64,000 nucleotides of DNA from Catenovulum sediminis (GTDB lineage: Bacteria > Pseudomonadota > Gammaproteobacteria > Enterobacterales > Alteromonadaceae): positions 4,030,001 through 4,094,000 of the forward strand of contig NZ_CP041660.1 of assembly GCF_007289895.1 (NCBI RefSeq). Reading direction: 5' to 3'. The position numbers and the translations under genes were made by a program. Position 1 is the stretch's first letter. Each line of letters starts with the position of its first letter. Below are positions 1 to 8,529 of the stretch, piece after piece. The notes beneath the pieces were generated by a model, which saw only the letters and a program-made list of their open reading frames with translations, did no database searches and was not told where the DNA came from.

Positions 1-586
1 GAGCTTTACACAAGAATAATTTTGGCGCCAATTTAGCCAATAATGTTAAACCATTTTTGAAATCTTCCTCTTGACCTTTAATCACAACTGCAGGATCTGC
101 AGCCAGTGGATTAGTATCAATTGCAGTAACAAAAATAGATGAAGGAGTGCTGTCAATGGCGGGGGTTTTGCTGAAAGGTCGAGTGCGTAATGCATTCCAC
201 AAACCAGACTCAACTAGATTATCAACAATTTGTTGACGCTCTAGTGAAGCAAGTTGCTCAACGCTATACTTTGCAAACTCAACTTTTTCGTCGCCCTGAA
301 CTTCGATTACAACTGACTGTAATACGCGTTTAGCACCACGGTTGATTTCTTTAACTACCCCTGCTGCTGGTGCAGTGAATTTTACGCCGGGATTCTTTTT
401 ATCCTCAAAAAGAATCTGTCCTTTTTTAACCACGTCGTCGACACGAACGTGCATGGTAGGACGCATGCCGAGGTATTCTTCACCAAGGATAGCAACTTTA
501 GTAACGGGCTTGCCGTTCGATATTGCTTGTTGTGGAGTTCCCGCTACAGGAACATCCAAGCCTTTCTTGATAGTTATCATACTCAT
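1..586 (-). CDS. nqrA: Na+-translocating NADH:quinone reductase subunit A, 5' part (cut by window edge)
   Basis: Reverse-strand translation begins [18 protein letters not shown], the characteristic N-terminus of NqrA, and continues in one open frame to the left edge of the window, so the 3' part is missing. NqrA is the large peripheral subunit of the NQR complex, which couples NADH oxidation and ubiquinone reduction to Na+ export in marine bacteria. Two in-frame ATGs lie six bases apart (586 and 580). The family start usually corresponds to 580, and neither has a strong ribosome binding site. The rest of the nqr operon would lie to the left. bolA, often next to nqr genes in related bacteria, lies on the same strand at 5215-5538, with a TRAP-fabV block between them. 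Confidence 0.93.
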   Translation of the reverse strand, partial: MSMITIKKGLDVPVAGTPQQAISNGKPVTKVAILGEEYLGMRPTMHVRVDDVVKKGQILFEDKKNPGVKFTAPAAGVVKEINRGAKRVLQSVVIEVQGDEKVEFAKYSVEQLASLERQQIVDNLVESGLWNALRTRPFSKTPAIDSTPSSIFVTAIDTNPLAADPAVVIKGQEEDFKNGLTLLAKLAPKLFLCKA

Positions 587-889
587 TGCACTTGTATTTA
601 AAGGTTTAAAACGAAAATTTGAATTTTGTTCGCTTTGCGCATTTCGCTTGAGTGAATCTCAAAACGAAAATAGGTCATCCGCTGCTGAATTTTATACTTA
701 ATATTTAAACCCGCGGATTTTAACATTGTTTTGCAACATGTATCCACGAAAAATAAGGAATTGATTGAGATTAGGTGAAATTTTTATGATTGACAATTTG
801 AAATAAAAAACATTTGACCAAAAACTGCTTGATTTTTAGCCAACACAACATAAAAGGCTCCGACGGAGCCTTTTACGAGTCATATTTAA
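587..889. other. nqrA upstream region and fabV downstream region
   Basis: This 303-base intergenic stretch holds the fabV terminator at 852-874. The remainder is an AT-rich leader upstream of nqrA, including a run resembling a -10 box (TATAAA, minus strand, near 695). I see no well-spaced -35 partner, no convincing small gene and no RNA structure I can name. Confidence 0.5.
852..874 (-). terminator. Intrinsic terminator after fabV
   Basis: A compact hairpin with AAAAGGCTCC pairing to GGAGCCTTTT around a three-base loop lies 16 bases past the fabV stop codon. On the minus strand the stem runs straight into a T-run. It fits a rho-independent terminator closing the TRAP-fabV transcription unit. 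Confidence 0.85.
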
Positions 890-2077
890 CTATGCATCAA
901 AATCAGCTATTGGGCTAACATCTGCATCATAATCAACTTCTTCAAAGCCAAAGCCGAAAAGCTTTAAAAACTCCTCGTTGTATGACTTGTAGTCAGTCAA
1001 TTCAAATATATTGTCGCTGGTTACCTGTGGCCATAACTTTTCTATTTTTTCTTGAGTTTCTTTGTTTAGTTCAGGCAGGTCCATTCTGTAACGTCCCGCT
1101 TCATCTAACAAAGGCTCTGAGCTATATAAACCTTGGGTAAACAAACGATATGCTTGTTCGATACACCCTTCATGGGTCCCTTCTTCTTTCATCACTTTGT
1201 ACAATAGTGAGATATACAAAGGCATAATTGGGATAGCAGAGCTGGCCTGAGTCACTAAAGCTTTTAATACCCCAATTGACGCTTCGCCATTTAGCTTGCT
1301 TAGTGTATTTTCTGTCATTTGGCGGCTGGTTTGATATAAATGCTCTTTAGCTTGACCAATGGTCGCATCGCCGTAAATTGGCCACGTTAGCTTGTCACCT
1401 AAATATGTATAGGCAACTGTTTTTACACCTTCTGCCAATACATCAGCTTCAACCAATGCATCAATCCACATTTGCCAATCTTCACCACCCATTACAGCAA
1501 CTGTATTGTCGATTTCCTCTTGTGACGCAGGTTCAACGGTAACATCCTCAATTACCAATTTATCTGTGTTAAGGTTTTTAGCTGTATACGCTTTTTCAAT
1601 CGGCTTTAAAGTAGAGGATATTAACTCACCTGTTTTTGGATGCTTACGACGCGGAGATGCTAAACTATACACAACCAGATCAATTTTACCCATTTCCGCT
1701 TTAATTAACTCAATAGCTTGTTGTTTAATCTCATCAGAAAAAGCATCACCATTGATATTTTTAGACCACAAACCTTCTTTTTCTGCAGCAGCCTGAAAAG
1801 CAGCAGTATTATACCAACCGGCGGTCGCAGTTTTGCGCTCTGTGGCTGGTTTTTCAAAAAAGATACCTAAAGTACTGGCGCCGCCACCAAATGCAGCCGT
1901 GATACGTGAAGCCAAACCATAACCGGTCGAAGAACCAATCACCAATACATTTTTAGGTGCATCTTCTACTTTGGGTTGTGCTTTAACATAGTCTATTTGC
2001 CTTTGAACATTCGCAGCACAACCCGTTGGATGAGCATTGGTACAAATAAAACCACGAACTTTTGGTTTGATAACCAT
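890..2077 (-). CDS. fabV: Trans-2-enoyl-CoA/enoyl-ACP reductase FabV
   Basis: A 395-residue protein of the FabV family, which reduces the trans-2 double bond of enoyl thioesters with NAD(P)H in the last step of fatty-acid elongation. A Rossmann nucleotide-binding segment GSSTGYGLA lies at residues 49-57. The catalytic Y-X8-K signature is complete at Tyr235 and Lys244 ([10 protein letters not shown]), the spacing typical of FabV rather than FabI. The N-terminus [20 protein letters not shown] is also characteristic. The gene lies 29 bases after the TRAP substrate-binding protein gene on the same strand and is closed by a terminator at 852-874, so co-transcription with the transporter is likely. 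FabV enzymes are known for triclosan tolerance; that property is not visible in this sequence. Confidence 0.95.
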   Translation of the reverse strand: MVIKPKVRGFICTNAHPTGCAANVQRQIDYVKAQPKVEDAPKNVLVIGSSTGYGLASRITAAFGGGASTLGIFFEKPATERKTATAGWYNTAAFQAAAEKEGLWSKNINGDAFSDEIKQQAIELIKAEMGKIDLVVYSLASPRRKHPKTGELISSTLKPIEKAYTAKNLNTDKLVIEDVTVEPASQEEIDNTVAVMGGEDWQMWIDALVEADVLAEGVKTVAYTYLGDKLTWPIYGDATIGQAKEHLYQTSRQMTENTLSKLNGEASIGVLKALVTQASSAIPIMPLYISLLYKVMKEEGTHEGCIEQAYRLFTQGLYSSEPLLDEAGRYRMDLPELNKETQEKIEKLWPQVTSDNIFELTDYKSYNEEFLKLFGFGFEEVDYDADVSPIADFDA

Positions 2078-2106
2078 ATCTAAATTCCTATTCTTTATTG
2101 TGTTAA

Positions 2107-3219
2107 CTATTCGGTTGCAGTTGCACTGTCTTGCCAGTTTAAGCCCCTGCGGTTTTTATAATAATCTAACTCGGTTAATTCATGATATTCCGCAGCCTGT
2201 TGCAAAAATGAAGCATAAGAAGAAAATATTTCCTGCGCCTGAGGATCAGAGGCTACCAATTGTTTAACCACTTTCTGACTAGATGCTTTAAGCGCTTCAA
2301 TAACTTCTGTCGGGAATTTTCTAATCTGCACACCTTTTTCTTTTAAACTTTGTAGCGCTTGATTATTCTTAGCTGTGTACAACGCTAACATATTTGCATT
2401 TGCCGCTTCTATTGCAATTTCAACAATCTTTTTTAAATCTTCCGGTAGCGAAGATAAGGCTTGTTGATTAATAATAAACTCCAATGCAGCCCCCGGCTCT
2501 TGCCAACCAGTCACGTAATAATAAGGCGCTGTTTTATACAAACCAAAAGCTAAATCATTATATGGGCCGACCCAGTCAGCAGCATCAATGGCACCACTTT
2601 GCATTGCACTGTATAACTCGCCACCGGGCAGTTGCACTGGGATACCGCCCAAATCTGCGATAACCTCACCGGCTAAGCCTGGTATACGCATTTTTAAGCC
2701 TTTAATATCATCTAAGCTATTAATTTCTTTTTGAAACCAGCCGGCCATTTGGACCCCCGTGTTCCCACCGGGATAAGGAACTAAACCAAATGGTTCATAA
2801 AGCTTTTGCCACAATTGCAGCCCACCACCATGATAAAACCACGCATTAGTTTCTTGCGCATTCATACCAAAAGGAATGGTCGTAAATAAAGGTGCAGCCG
2901 GGATTTTTCCTTTCCAATAATAAGCAGCACCATGGCCGATTTGTGCAGCGCCACTTTTGACTGCGTCAAATGTTTGTAGCGCAGGTACCATCTCGCCTGC
3001 ACCATAAACACTTATGCTTAACCTTCCGCCTGACATTTGCTCAACATTTTTAGCAAAATCTTCGGGGATTGTACCTAAACCTGGAAAATTTTTCGGCCAG
3101 GTTGTGACCATTTTCCACTTAAAACTTTGTTGCTCCACAGCCTGTTCAGCTGTACTTTTTTGCTCGCCGCAAGCTGCCAAGCCTAGCGCAACAAAACACA
3201 ATAATAATCTTGTAATCAT
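2107..3219 (-). CDS. TRAP transporter substrate-binding lipoprotein (DctP/TakP-like)
   Basis: A 370-residue periplasmic solute receptor of a tripartite ATP-independent transporter. The N-terminus has a lipoprotein signal ending LGLAACGEQ, so the protein is probably lipid-anchored rather than free. The segment from [17 protein letters not shown] onward, with [12 protein letters not shown] and a central [12 protein letters not shown] helix-strand element, resembles the TakP subgroup that binds alpha-keto acids or related monocarboxylates. This assignment is by family resemblance only. The gene follows the two membrane-subunit genes (Q, M, then P), the reverse of the usual order, with 20 bases between dctM and this gene. 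It does not resemble the ectoine receptor TeaA, so a link to the ectoine operon at 14938 is not supported. Confidence 0.9.
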   Translation of the reverse strand: MITRLLLCFVALGLAACGEQKSTAEQAVEQQSFKWKMVTTWPKNFPGLGTIPEDFAKNVEQMSGGRLSISVYGAGEMVPALQTFDAVKSGAAQIGHGAAYYWKGKIPAAPLFTTIPFGMNAQETNAWFYHGGGLQLWQKLYEPFGLVPYPGGNTGVQMAGWFQKEINSLDDIKGLKMRIPGLAGEVIADLGGIPVQLPGGELYSAMQSGAIDAADWVGPYNDLAFGLYKTAPYYYVTGWQEPGAALEFIINQQALSSLPEDLKKIVEIAIEAANANMLALYTAKNNQALQSLKEKGVQIRKFPTEVIEALKASSQKVVKQLVASDPQAQEIFSSYASFLQQAAEYHELTELDYYKNRRGLNWQDSATATE

Positions 3220-3239
3220 TAGTAATAACCCTGTTTTTA

Positions 3240-4619
3240 TTAATATTCCACTTCAAATACTTGTTTTGGTAGCCAAGTTGACAACTCTGGCCATATGGCA
3301 AGTGCAATTAAAACCAATAGTTGAATCAGGATAAACGGCATAACCCCTTTATATATCTGAGTAGTTTTAACGGTTTTAGGTGCCACACCTCTTAAATAAA
3401 ATAATGCAAAACCAAAGGGTGGTGTTAAAAACGAAGTTTGCAAGTTAAGCGCGATCATAATACCCAACCACACAGGATCCAAGCCCATTGCCAATAAAAC
3501 AGGCGCAACAATCGGCACGACAACAAAAGTAATTTCAATAAAATCTAAGATAAAGCCTAACAAGAAGATAATCAGCATAACCAACAATGTTGCCGTAAAC
3601 AATCCACCGGGCAAACCATTAAACAATTGGTGAATGAGCTCTTCTCCACCTAAACCACGGAAAACAAGTGAGAATAACGAAGCGCCGATAAGTATCAAAA
3701 ACACCATACTGGTACATCGAACCGTCGCCTGATTAATAGCTTTAATATTCTCAAGATTTAATCCACCTTTAAAAGCGGCGAGTAACAGTGCACCAAAAGC
3801 GCCTATAGCGGCCGCTTCTGTTGGGGTCGCAAAACCAAATAAAATTGAACCCAAAACAACAAATATCAGCACCAACGGCGGTAAAATTGCACCAACCAGC
3901 GTTCTAATATCGGGTCTATCTTGCTGTTTTAAATCAATTTTAGGTAATAGTTCTGGCTTAAAAAATGCAATTGCTAATATATACAACATATACAGCATCA
4001 CCAGCATAATGCCGGGGATAATTGCGCCGACAAATAGATCGCCAACCGATACAGATTCAGGCGAAAAAATTCCCATATCTAACTGTGCCTGTTGAAAGGC
4101 ATTTGAAATCACATCGCCTAACAAAACTAAAGCGATTGAGGGCGGAATAATTTGTCCAAGTGTGCCAACCGCACATATCGTACCTGTTGCAATGGCTGGA
4201 GAGTATTTTTGCTTAAGCATTGCCGGCAAAGACAACAACCCCATAGTGACAACCGTCGCACCCACAATTCCGGTACTCGCAGCTAGCAAAGCACCGACAA
4301 AAATAACGGCAAACGCTAAACCACCTCTAAATTTGGAAAATAATTGAGAGATTGCAAGCAATAAAGACTCCGCAATTTTTGAGCGTTCTAATGTCACCCC
4401 CATAAAGACAAACAAAGGCACAGCTAATAAGGTTTGGTTATTCATAATGCCAAAGATTCGACTGGGTAATGCATGCATAAACGCGCCATCGAATACCCCA
4501 AATACATAACCTAACCCAGCGAATGAGAGCGCCGTACCTGCCAGCGCAATGGCTACCGGATAACCAGACAACAATACAATACAAACGCTGATAAAGAGTA
4601 AAATAGACAAGTAATCCAT
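3240..4619 (-). CDS. TRAP transporter large permease subunit (DctM)
   Basis: A 459-residue, highly hydrophobic protein with about a dozen membrane segments and DctM-family signatures such as ASTGIVGATVVTMGLLSLP and GQIIPPSIALVLLGD. This subunit forms the Na+-dependent translocation channel of TRAP transporters in the inner membrane. Its start codon overlaps the stop codon of the small-subunit gene (TAATG arrangement at 4617-4621), indicating translational coupling. Length is within the usual 425-460 range. Confidence 0.93.
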   Translation of the reverse strand: MDYLSILLFISVCIVLLSGYPVAIALAGTALSFAGLGYVFGVFDGAFMHALPSRIFGIMNNQTLLAVPLFVFMGVTLERSKIAESLLLAISQLFSKFRGGLAFAVIFVGALLAASTGIVGATVVTMGLLSLPAMLKQKYSPAIATGTICAVGTLGQIIPPSIALVLLGDVISNAFQQAQLDMGIFSPESVSVGDLFVGAIIPGIMLVMLYMLYILAIAFFKPELLPKIDLKQQDRPDIRTLVGAILPPLVLIFVVLGSILFGFATPTEAAAIGAFGALLLAAFKGGLNLENIKAINQATVRCTSMVFLILIGASLFSLVFRGLGGEELIHQLFNGLPGGLFTATLLVMLIIFLLGFILDFIEITFVVVPIVAPVLLAMGLDPVWLGIMIALNLQTSFLTPPFGFALFYLRGVAPKTVKTTQIYKGVMPFILIQLLVLIALAIWPELSTWLPKQVFEVEY

Positions 4620-5128
4620 TATCTATTCCCCTTCATAATTTGAGCTGTTGCTCTTAGTACTTCTGCAACCCCTTGCGCCAACAAAGTAATACAAAAGCCT
4701 AAAATTAGGGTTTTAAAAATATACACAAACTGCAATCCACCGGCGTCTGATGAGCCCTCTAGAATTTGCCAGCTATCAGTAACAAAGGGTAAAGCCAAAT
4801 AAAACACACAAATCATAAACGGCAATAACAACAAGAAAAAACCCAATATTGAAACCCAAGCTTTAGTAACAACAGAAAATCGATGATAAAAAACGTCCAC
4901 TCGAACATGTTCGTTATGTTTTAGCGTATACCCTGCGCCAAGTAAAAAAATTGCAGAATGGAAATACAAAACGATTTCTTGCATCGCGATAGAACCAAAA
5001 GAAAAGCCGTATCTGAGCACAACAATAGCTGTCATCAACAATACAATCAGGGGACAAAACCAAGATACGCATCTTCCTAGTTTTTCAGCAAAGCATTCGA
5101 GCGAATCAGCTATTTTTATTATATTCAT
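4619..5128 (-). CDS. TRAP transporter small permease subunit (DctQ)
   Basis: A 169-residue protein with four predicted membrane helices (about residues 20-42, 55-75, 93-115 and 135-160), the topology of DctQ subunits. It pairs with the large permease encoded by the overlapping downstream gene. It is the first gene of the Q-M-P-fabV unit; the next upstream gene, bolA, ends 86 bases away. The segment ILRFSFGSIAMQE-like region before helix 2 and the charged loop after HNEHVRVD fit the family. Confidence 0.88.
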   Translation of the reverse strand: MNIIKIADSLECFAEKLGRCVSWFCPLIVLLMTAIVVLRYGFSFGSIAMQEIVLYFHSAIFLLGAGYTLKHNEHVRVDVFYHRFSVVTKAWVSILGFFLLLLPFMICVFYLALPFVTDSWQILEGSSDAGGLQFVYIFKTLILGFCITLLAQGVAEVLRATAQIMKGNR

Positions 5129-5214
5129 TTATCTAAATTCGTTTTTTAAGGTGTATTAACGAGTCAATATTTTGCGCGCAATTAGACCCAAGTTGTCAGA
5201 CAAATACAAGTCCC

Positions 5215-5538
5215 TTATGACTTGTCAGACTTGCTCCCGCCCATACAATTTGGCGATAATGGTACCCGACCTTGCTGCGCTTCCCATTCATCTTCTGTAT
5301 AAGTGTGGATTGCCAAAGCATGCACAGGCCCTTCAAGCTCTTGTGCCAAACATTGATTGACACTGCGGTGTCTGGTTATCAACCGTTGCCCCTCAAAAAG
5401 CCTGCTAACGATAATGACTTTATAATGTGAATCAGTCGCTGTCCCACTATGCATGTGGCTTTCGTTTTGCACATCTAATACAGTTGGTTCGAAAGTATTT
5501 AGTAGTTTTTGCTGAATTTTCTGATCTAATGTGTTCAT
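5215..5538 (-). CDS. bolA: BolA-family protein
   Basis: A 107-residue protein with the BolA fold: the core SHYKVIIVSRLFEGQRLI followed by RHRSVNQCLAQELEGPVHALAIHTYT. BolA proteins work with monothiol glutaredoxins in iron-sulfur and redox regulation, and E. coli BolA also affects morphology and biofilm formation. The invariant histidine of the A-IHT segment is present. The C-terminal tail (about 20 residues rich in Ser and Pro) is longer than the domain and probably disordered. A short inverted repeat (ACAAGTC/GACTTGT, near 5203-5222) overlaps the end of the gene. Confidence 0.92.
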   Translation of the reverse strand: MNTLDQKIQQKLLNTFEPTVLDVQNESHMHSGTATDSHYKVIIVSRLFEGQRLITRHRSVNQCLAQELEGPVHALAIHTYTEDEWEAQQGRVPLSPNCMGGSKSDKS

Positions 5539-5599
5539 AAAACGCTCTGTTTATTGTGTGCGGTGTTAAAGGTATACCAAAGTTGCGGAAAAACACGCT

Positions 5600-6192
5600 T
5601 TACGTATGTATATATCTAAAAGTTAAATTAATTCGGCCTTTATCAAGCTTTAGTCTTTTAGGTAGCGAATGATACCAGAATTCCTGGGTACATCCTGCCA
5701 TAATTAACAAACTTCCATTGCTGAGCTCGATATCGTACTGCTGAGCACTTAAACGATGTTTTAGTTTAAAAATACGGGGTTGACCAAAACTAAAAGAAGC
5801 GATCACAGGCGCTTTTCCCAACTCAGCTTCATCATCAGCGTGCCATCCCATACAATCTTTGCCGTCACGATATAAATTTGCAAGCACGGAGTTAAAAGCA
5901 GCCCCACATGTTTGTGTTGCTAACTCAGCAAGTTGTTTAACGCCTTGTGGCCAAATTTCACTTTTAAATTTTTTACCGGAATAACTGTACGAAAAATGAC
6001 TATCTCCGCAAAATGCCTGTAATCTGGGAATTTTATGCGCTTTACCATACACCACCAAACTTTCCTGACGCCAGTTAAGTGAATGATAAAGCCATTGATA
6101 CCATTGCTGTGCGACCCCTGCTCCAATAAATTAGGGTAATAATATAACTCTGAGTTTGGGAGGTTAATATGTTGAGGCTGAATTTCAGACAT
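5600..6192 (-). pseudogene. AlkB-like 2OG-Fe(II) dioxygenase, frameshifted near the N-terminus
   Basis: The region encodes an AlkB-homologue dioxygenase, a family that removes alkyl groups from DNA or RNA bases. The first ~25 codons (MSEIQPQHINLPNSELYYYP) lie in one frame and the rest in another. Re-inserting one G in the GGGG run (CCCC on the plus strand, 6115-6118) joins them into QGVAQQWYQWLYHSLNWRQE and then VVYGKAHKIPRLQAF, as in intact homologues. The catalytic part is complete: MGWHADDE gives the HxD iron ligands, WYHSLPK the distal His, and RINLTFRY the 2-oxoglutarate Arg. A shorter protein could start at 6058 but would lack the first strand of the fold. A sequencing error, a genuine mutation or phase variation in the run cannot be told apart here. 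Confidence 0.85.
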
Positions 6193-6316
6193 TGGCGACA
6201 ACAGAATAGATAAAACTATTAAATATATGCATAGAAATTAATTTTAATCGGATAAACAAACGAAGACAAACGTGAACCCCAGAATATATGATAAAATACG
6301 GCTTTTGATTTATCAG

Positions 6317-7453
6317 ATGAGAAACTCAGTGCAAAATAACCACCTTTGTAACATTAACAATCAATCGCTGACCCTTTGGCGCTTTCCCAAACAAGAAATA
6401 AGCTCATCGTTACAAGCCTGGGACAGCGCTGATGCTTTATTGGTCGAACGTTTCATAACTGAGTTTAACCTCACTGAGTCGGTGCGTGTTGTCACTCTGA
6501 ATGATAACTTTGGTATGATTACGCTTGCATTAAATGCCTATCAACCACAGTTTTTTAATGATTCGCATATTAGTCACCTTGCGTTGGCCGCCAATGCACA
6601 AACAAACAACATCGCCCCAATAAATAACACTGTATATGCCCTGCAAGACATAAATGAAGCGGATGTCTATTTATTAAAAATACCCAAAAATTTAGATTTT
6701 CTTGAGTCTCAATTGGCCTATCTGCATACACACGGCCCAGCGGATTTAACCCTTATTGCAGCAGCCAAAGCAACAGACATCAACAAATCTGTGGTTAAAC
6801 TATTTAACCGTTATTTCAAAAATGTAGATGTCAGTCTTGCACATAAAAAATCTCGCACAATTAGCGCATTAAATAAGCAAAAAAGTCCTTACTCTTCTTA
6901 CCAATACTGGAAAAACTGGCAAACATCTGACAACACAGCAATTTATAATGCACCCAATGTATTTTCCAGAAGCCAATTAGATCAGGGTGCTGCCTTTTTA
7001 ATGGCCAATTTACCGGATTGTAACGGCAAAAACGTGATTGATTTAGCGTGTGGTAATGGCGTTATTAGCACAGCCATTGCACAGCAAAAACCAGCGAATA
7101 TTATTTTAGTAGACGAATCTTACATGGCGATAGAATCAGCCAAAAAAAACCTGCTAAATGATACAATCAGCGCTAAATCCGAATTCTATTTGAATGATTG
7201 TTTAACAGGATTTGCAGACAACAGCGCGGATATTATTGTATGCAACCCACCTTTCCACCAACAAAAAGCCATTACGACACATATTGCTATGCAAATGTTT
7301 AGTGACGCAAAGCGCGTACTAAAAAATGGCGGTGAATTGCGTATCGTGGGTAATGCTCACCTTGGATATAAAAATCAATTGCAATCTATTTTCGGTGATG
7401 TGAATTTTATCAACCAAAATGACAAATTTGTTATATTAAGCACCATCAAGTAA
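6317..7453 (+). CDS. rlmG: 23S rRNA (guanine-N2)-methyltransferase RlmG
   Basis: A class I SAM-dependent methyltransferase of the RsmC/RlmG type with a duplicated domain. The N-terminal half (SLTLWRFPKQ, then LQAWDSADALLVERF) is the degenerate copy typical of RlmG. The C-terminal half carries the active domain with VIDLACGNGVIS (SAM binding) and the catalytic NPPFHQQ. RlmG methylates G1835 of 23S rRNA in E. coli. The frame is open from an ATG at 6272, but the ATG at 6317 leaves a length and N-terminus closer to the family, so I use it. The divergent alkB-like gene lies 125 bases upstream. A cyclophilin gene starts 22 bases downstream. Confidence 0.9.
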   Translation: MRNSVQNNHLCNINNQSLTLWRFPKQEISSSLQAWDSADALLVERFITEFNLTESVRVVTLNDNFGMITLALNAYQPQFFNDSHISHLALAANAQTNNIAPINNTVYALQDINEADVYLLKIPKNLDFLESQLAYLHTHGPADLTLIAAAKATDINKSVVKLFNRYFKNVDVSLAHKKSRTISALNKQKSPYSSYQYWKNWQTSDNTAIYNAPNVFSRSQLDQGAAFLMANLPDCNGKNVIDLACGNGVISTAIAQQKPANIILVDESYMAIESAKKNLLNDTISAKSEFYLNDCLTGFADNSADIIVCNPPFHQQKAITTHIAMQMFSDAKRVLKNGGELRIVGNAHLGYKNQLQSIFGDVNFINQNDKFVILSTIK

Positions 7454-7475
7454 TTGAGACCTCAGGAGCTGAACA

Positions 7476-8066
7476 ATGCAAAAGTTACTTTCTTTATTTT
7501 TATTTTCTTTGTTGATTTGCCAGCCAGCACTGGCTAACAAGTTAGATACGCAAGAATCTAACTTATATCCCCGAGTAAAGTTTGAAACCACGATGGGCGA
7601 TATTATTGTTGAATTAAACCGAAGAAAAGCCCCTATAACCGTTGCCAACTTTTTAACTTATGTTGTAAAAGGCGAGTATAACGACACAGTATTTCACCGT
7701 GTCATCCCAAATTTTGTTGTCCAAGGCGGTGGATATGACGCTGAATATAATGAAAAAATGGTGGGAGAAGCTATTTTTAATGAAAGTGGTAATGGGCTAA
7801 CAAATGACCGGATGACAATTGCGATGGCACGCATGAGTGACCCACACTCGGCTGTACGTCAATTCTTTTTTAATATGCAAGATAATAACAACTTAAACCC
7901 AGGCCGGGACTGGGGTTACACAGTATTTGGCTATGTTGAATCGGGTGAAGAGGTGTTAGAAAAGATAGCGCAAGTCGAAACCCACTATAGTACTGATTTT
8001 GGTTCGGCAGATGTGCCAATTAACGCCATTTTAATAAAAACTGCAACTTTGTTACCGAGAAGCTAA
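7476..8066 (+). CDS. Periplasmic peptidyl-prolyl cis-trans isomerase, cyclophilin type
   Basis: A 196-residue cyclophilin that catalyses proline isomerisation during protein folding. The first 20 residues (MQKLLSLFLFSLLICQPALA) form a cleavable signal peptide, so the enzyme acts in the periplasm like PpiA. Core motifs are YNDTVFHRVIPNFVVQGGG, with the catalytic Arg in FHRV, and SAVRQFFFN. The start is supported by a strong CAGGAG ribosome binding site. It lies just after rlmG and may share its transcript. A second, FKBP-type isomerase is encoded at 24201-24626. Confidence 0.93.
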   Translation: MQKLLSLFLFSLLICQPALANKLDTQESNLYPRVKFETTMGDIIVELNRRKAPITVANFLTYVVKGEYNDTVFHRVIPNFVVQGGGYDAEYNEKMVGEAIFNESGNGLTNDRMTIAMARMSDPHSAVRQFFFNMQDNNNLNPGRDWGYTVFGYVESGEEVLEKIAQVETHYSTDFGSADVPINAILIKTATLLPRS

Positions 8067-8113
8067 TTGCCGTCTATACTGAAAAAATGATAAGTATATT
8101 TGAGCAGTAGCCT

Positions 8114-8437
8114 GTGAGAGTAAATCAATTTGTTGAGTTAAAATCGAAACAACTTGCACACTATGTGCGAGCTTTTCTCGCTCGCCAAGTCGAGTACAGC
8201 GAGCTAGATATGTTTGTCTGGGATACATTAGAAGAATGGGGACAAGTCACTATTCAAAAAAATGAGGCGTACTCAGAAAAAGAACGAGTATTCTGGCATT
8301 TGATTCACCAAGTGAGCTTTTGGCCTCAGGACACTCTGCAAACTGACTCGTTATTAATAGACGAATTGAACATTTGCGCTAATTTTATTTGTGATCAAGG
8401 CGGTTTTCCAATGGATTGCATTGGCATCCGTCCTTAA
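8114..8437 (+). CDS. Conserved small protein of unknown function
   Basis: A 107-residue soluble, acidic protein that I do not recognise. It starts with GTG at 8114, 47 bases after the cyclophilin gene, and has no signal peptide or membrane segment. Notable features are aromatic-rich helices (FVWDTLEEWGQVTIQ, VFWHLIHQVSFWPQDTL) and two cysteines near the C-terminus (CANFICDQGGFPMDC has three). Codon use resembles its neighbours, so it is probably a real lineage-specific gene. Confidence 0.7.
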   Translation: MRVNQFVELKSKQLAHYVRAFLARQVEYSELDMFVWDTLEEWGQVTIQKNEAYSEKERVFWHLIHQVSFWPQDTLQTDSLLIDELNICANFICDQGGFPMDCIGIRP

Positions 8438-8529
8438 CCCTATTTATGTTAATTCAATCGTAAGCATTTCTTCTCCTTACGCCATGAGTTTGATAGGCTT
8501 AGAAAATAACAAATTCAAAGTCTATCAAT

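Noticed and set aside
2107-5128. TRAP transporter as the ectoine uptake system TeaABC
   Set aside because: The receptor resembles TakP-type keto-acid receptors, not TeaA, and lies about 10 kb away on the other strand.
5200-5225. Terminator for bolA
   Set aside because: A 7-bp inverted repeat overlaps the end of the coding sequence and has only a weak T-run.
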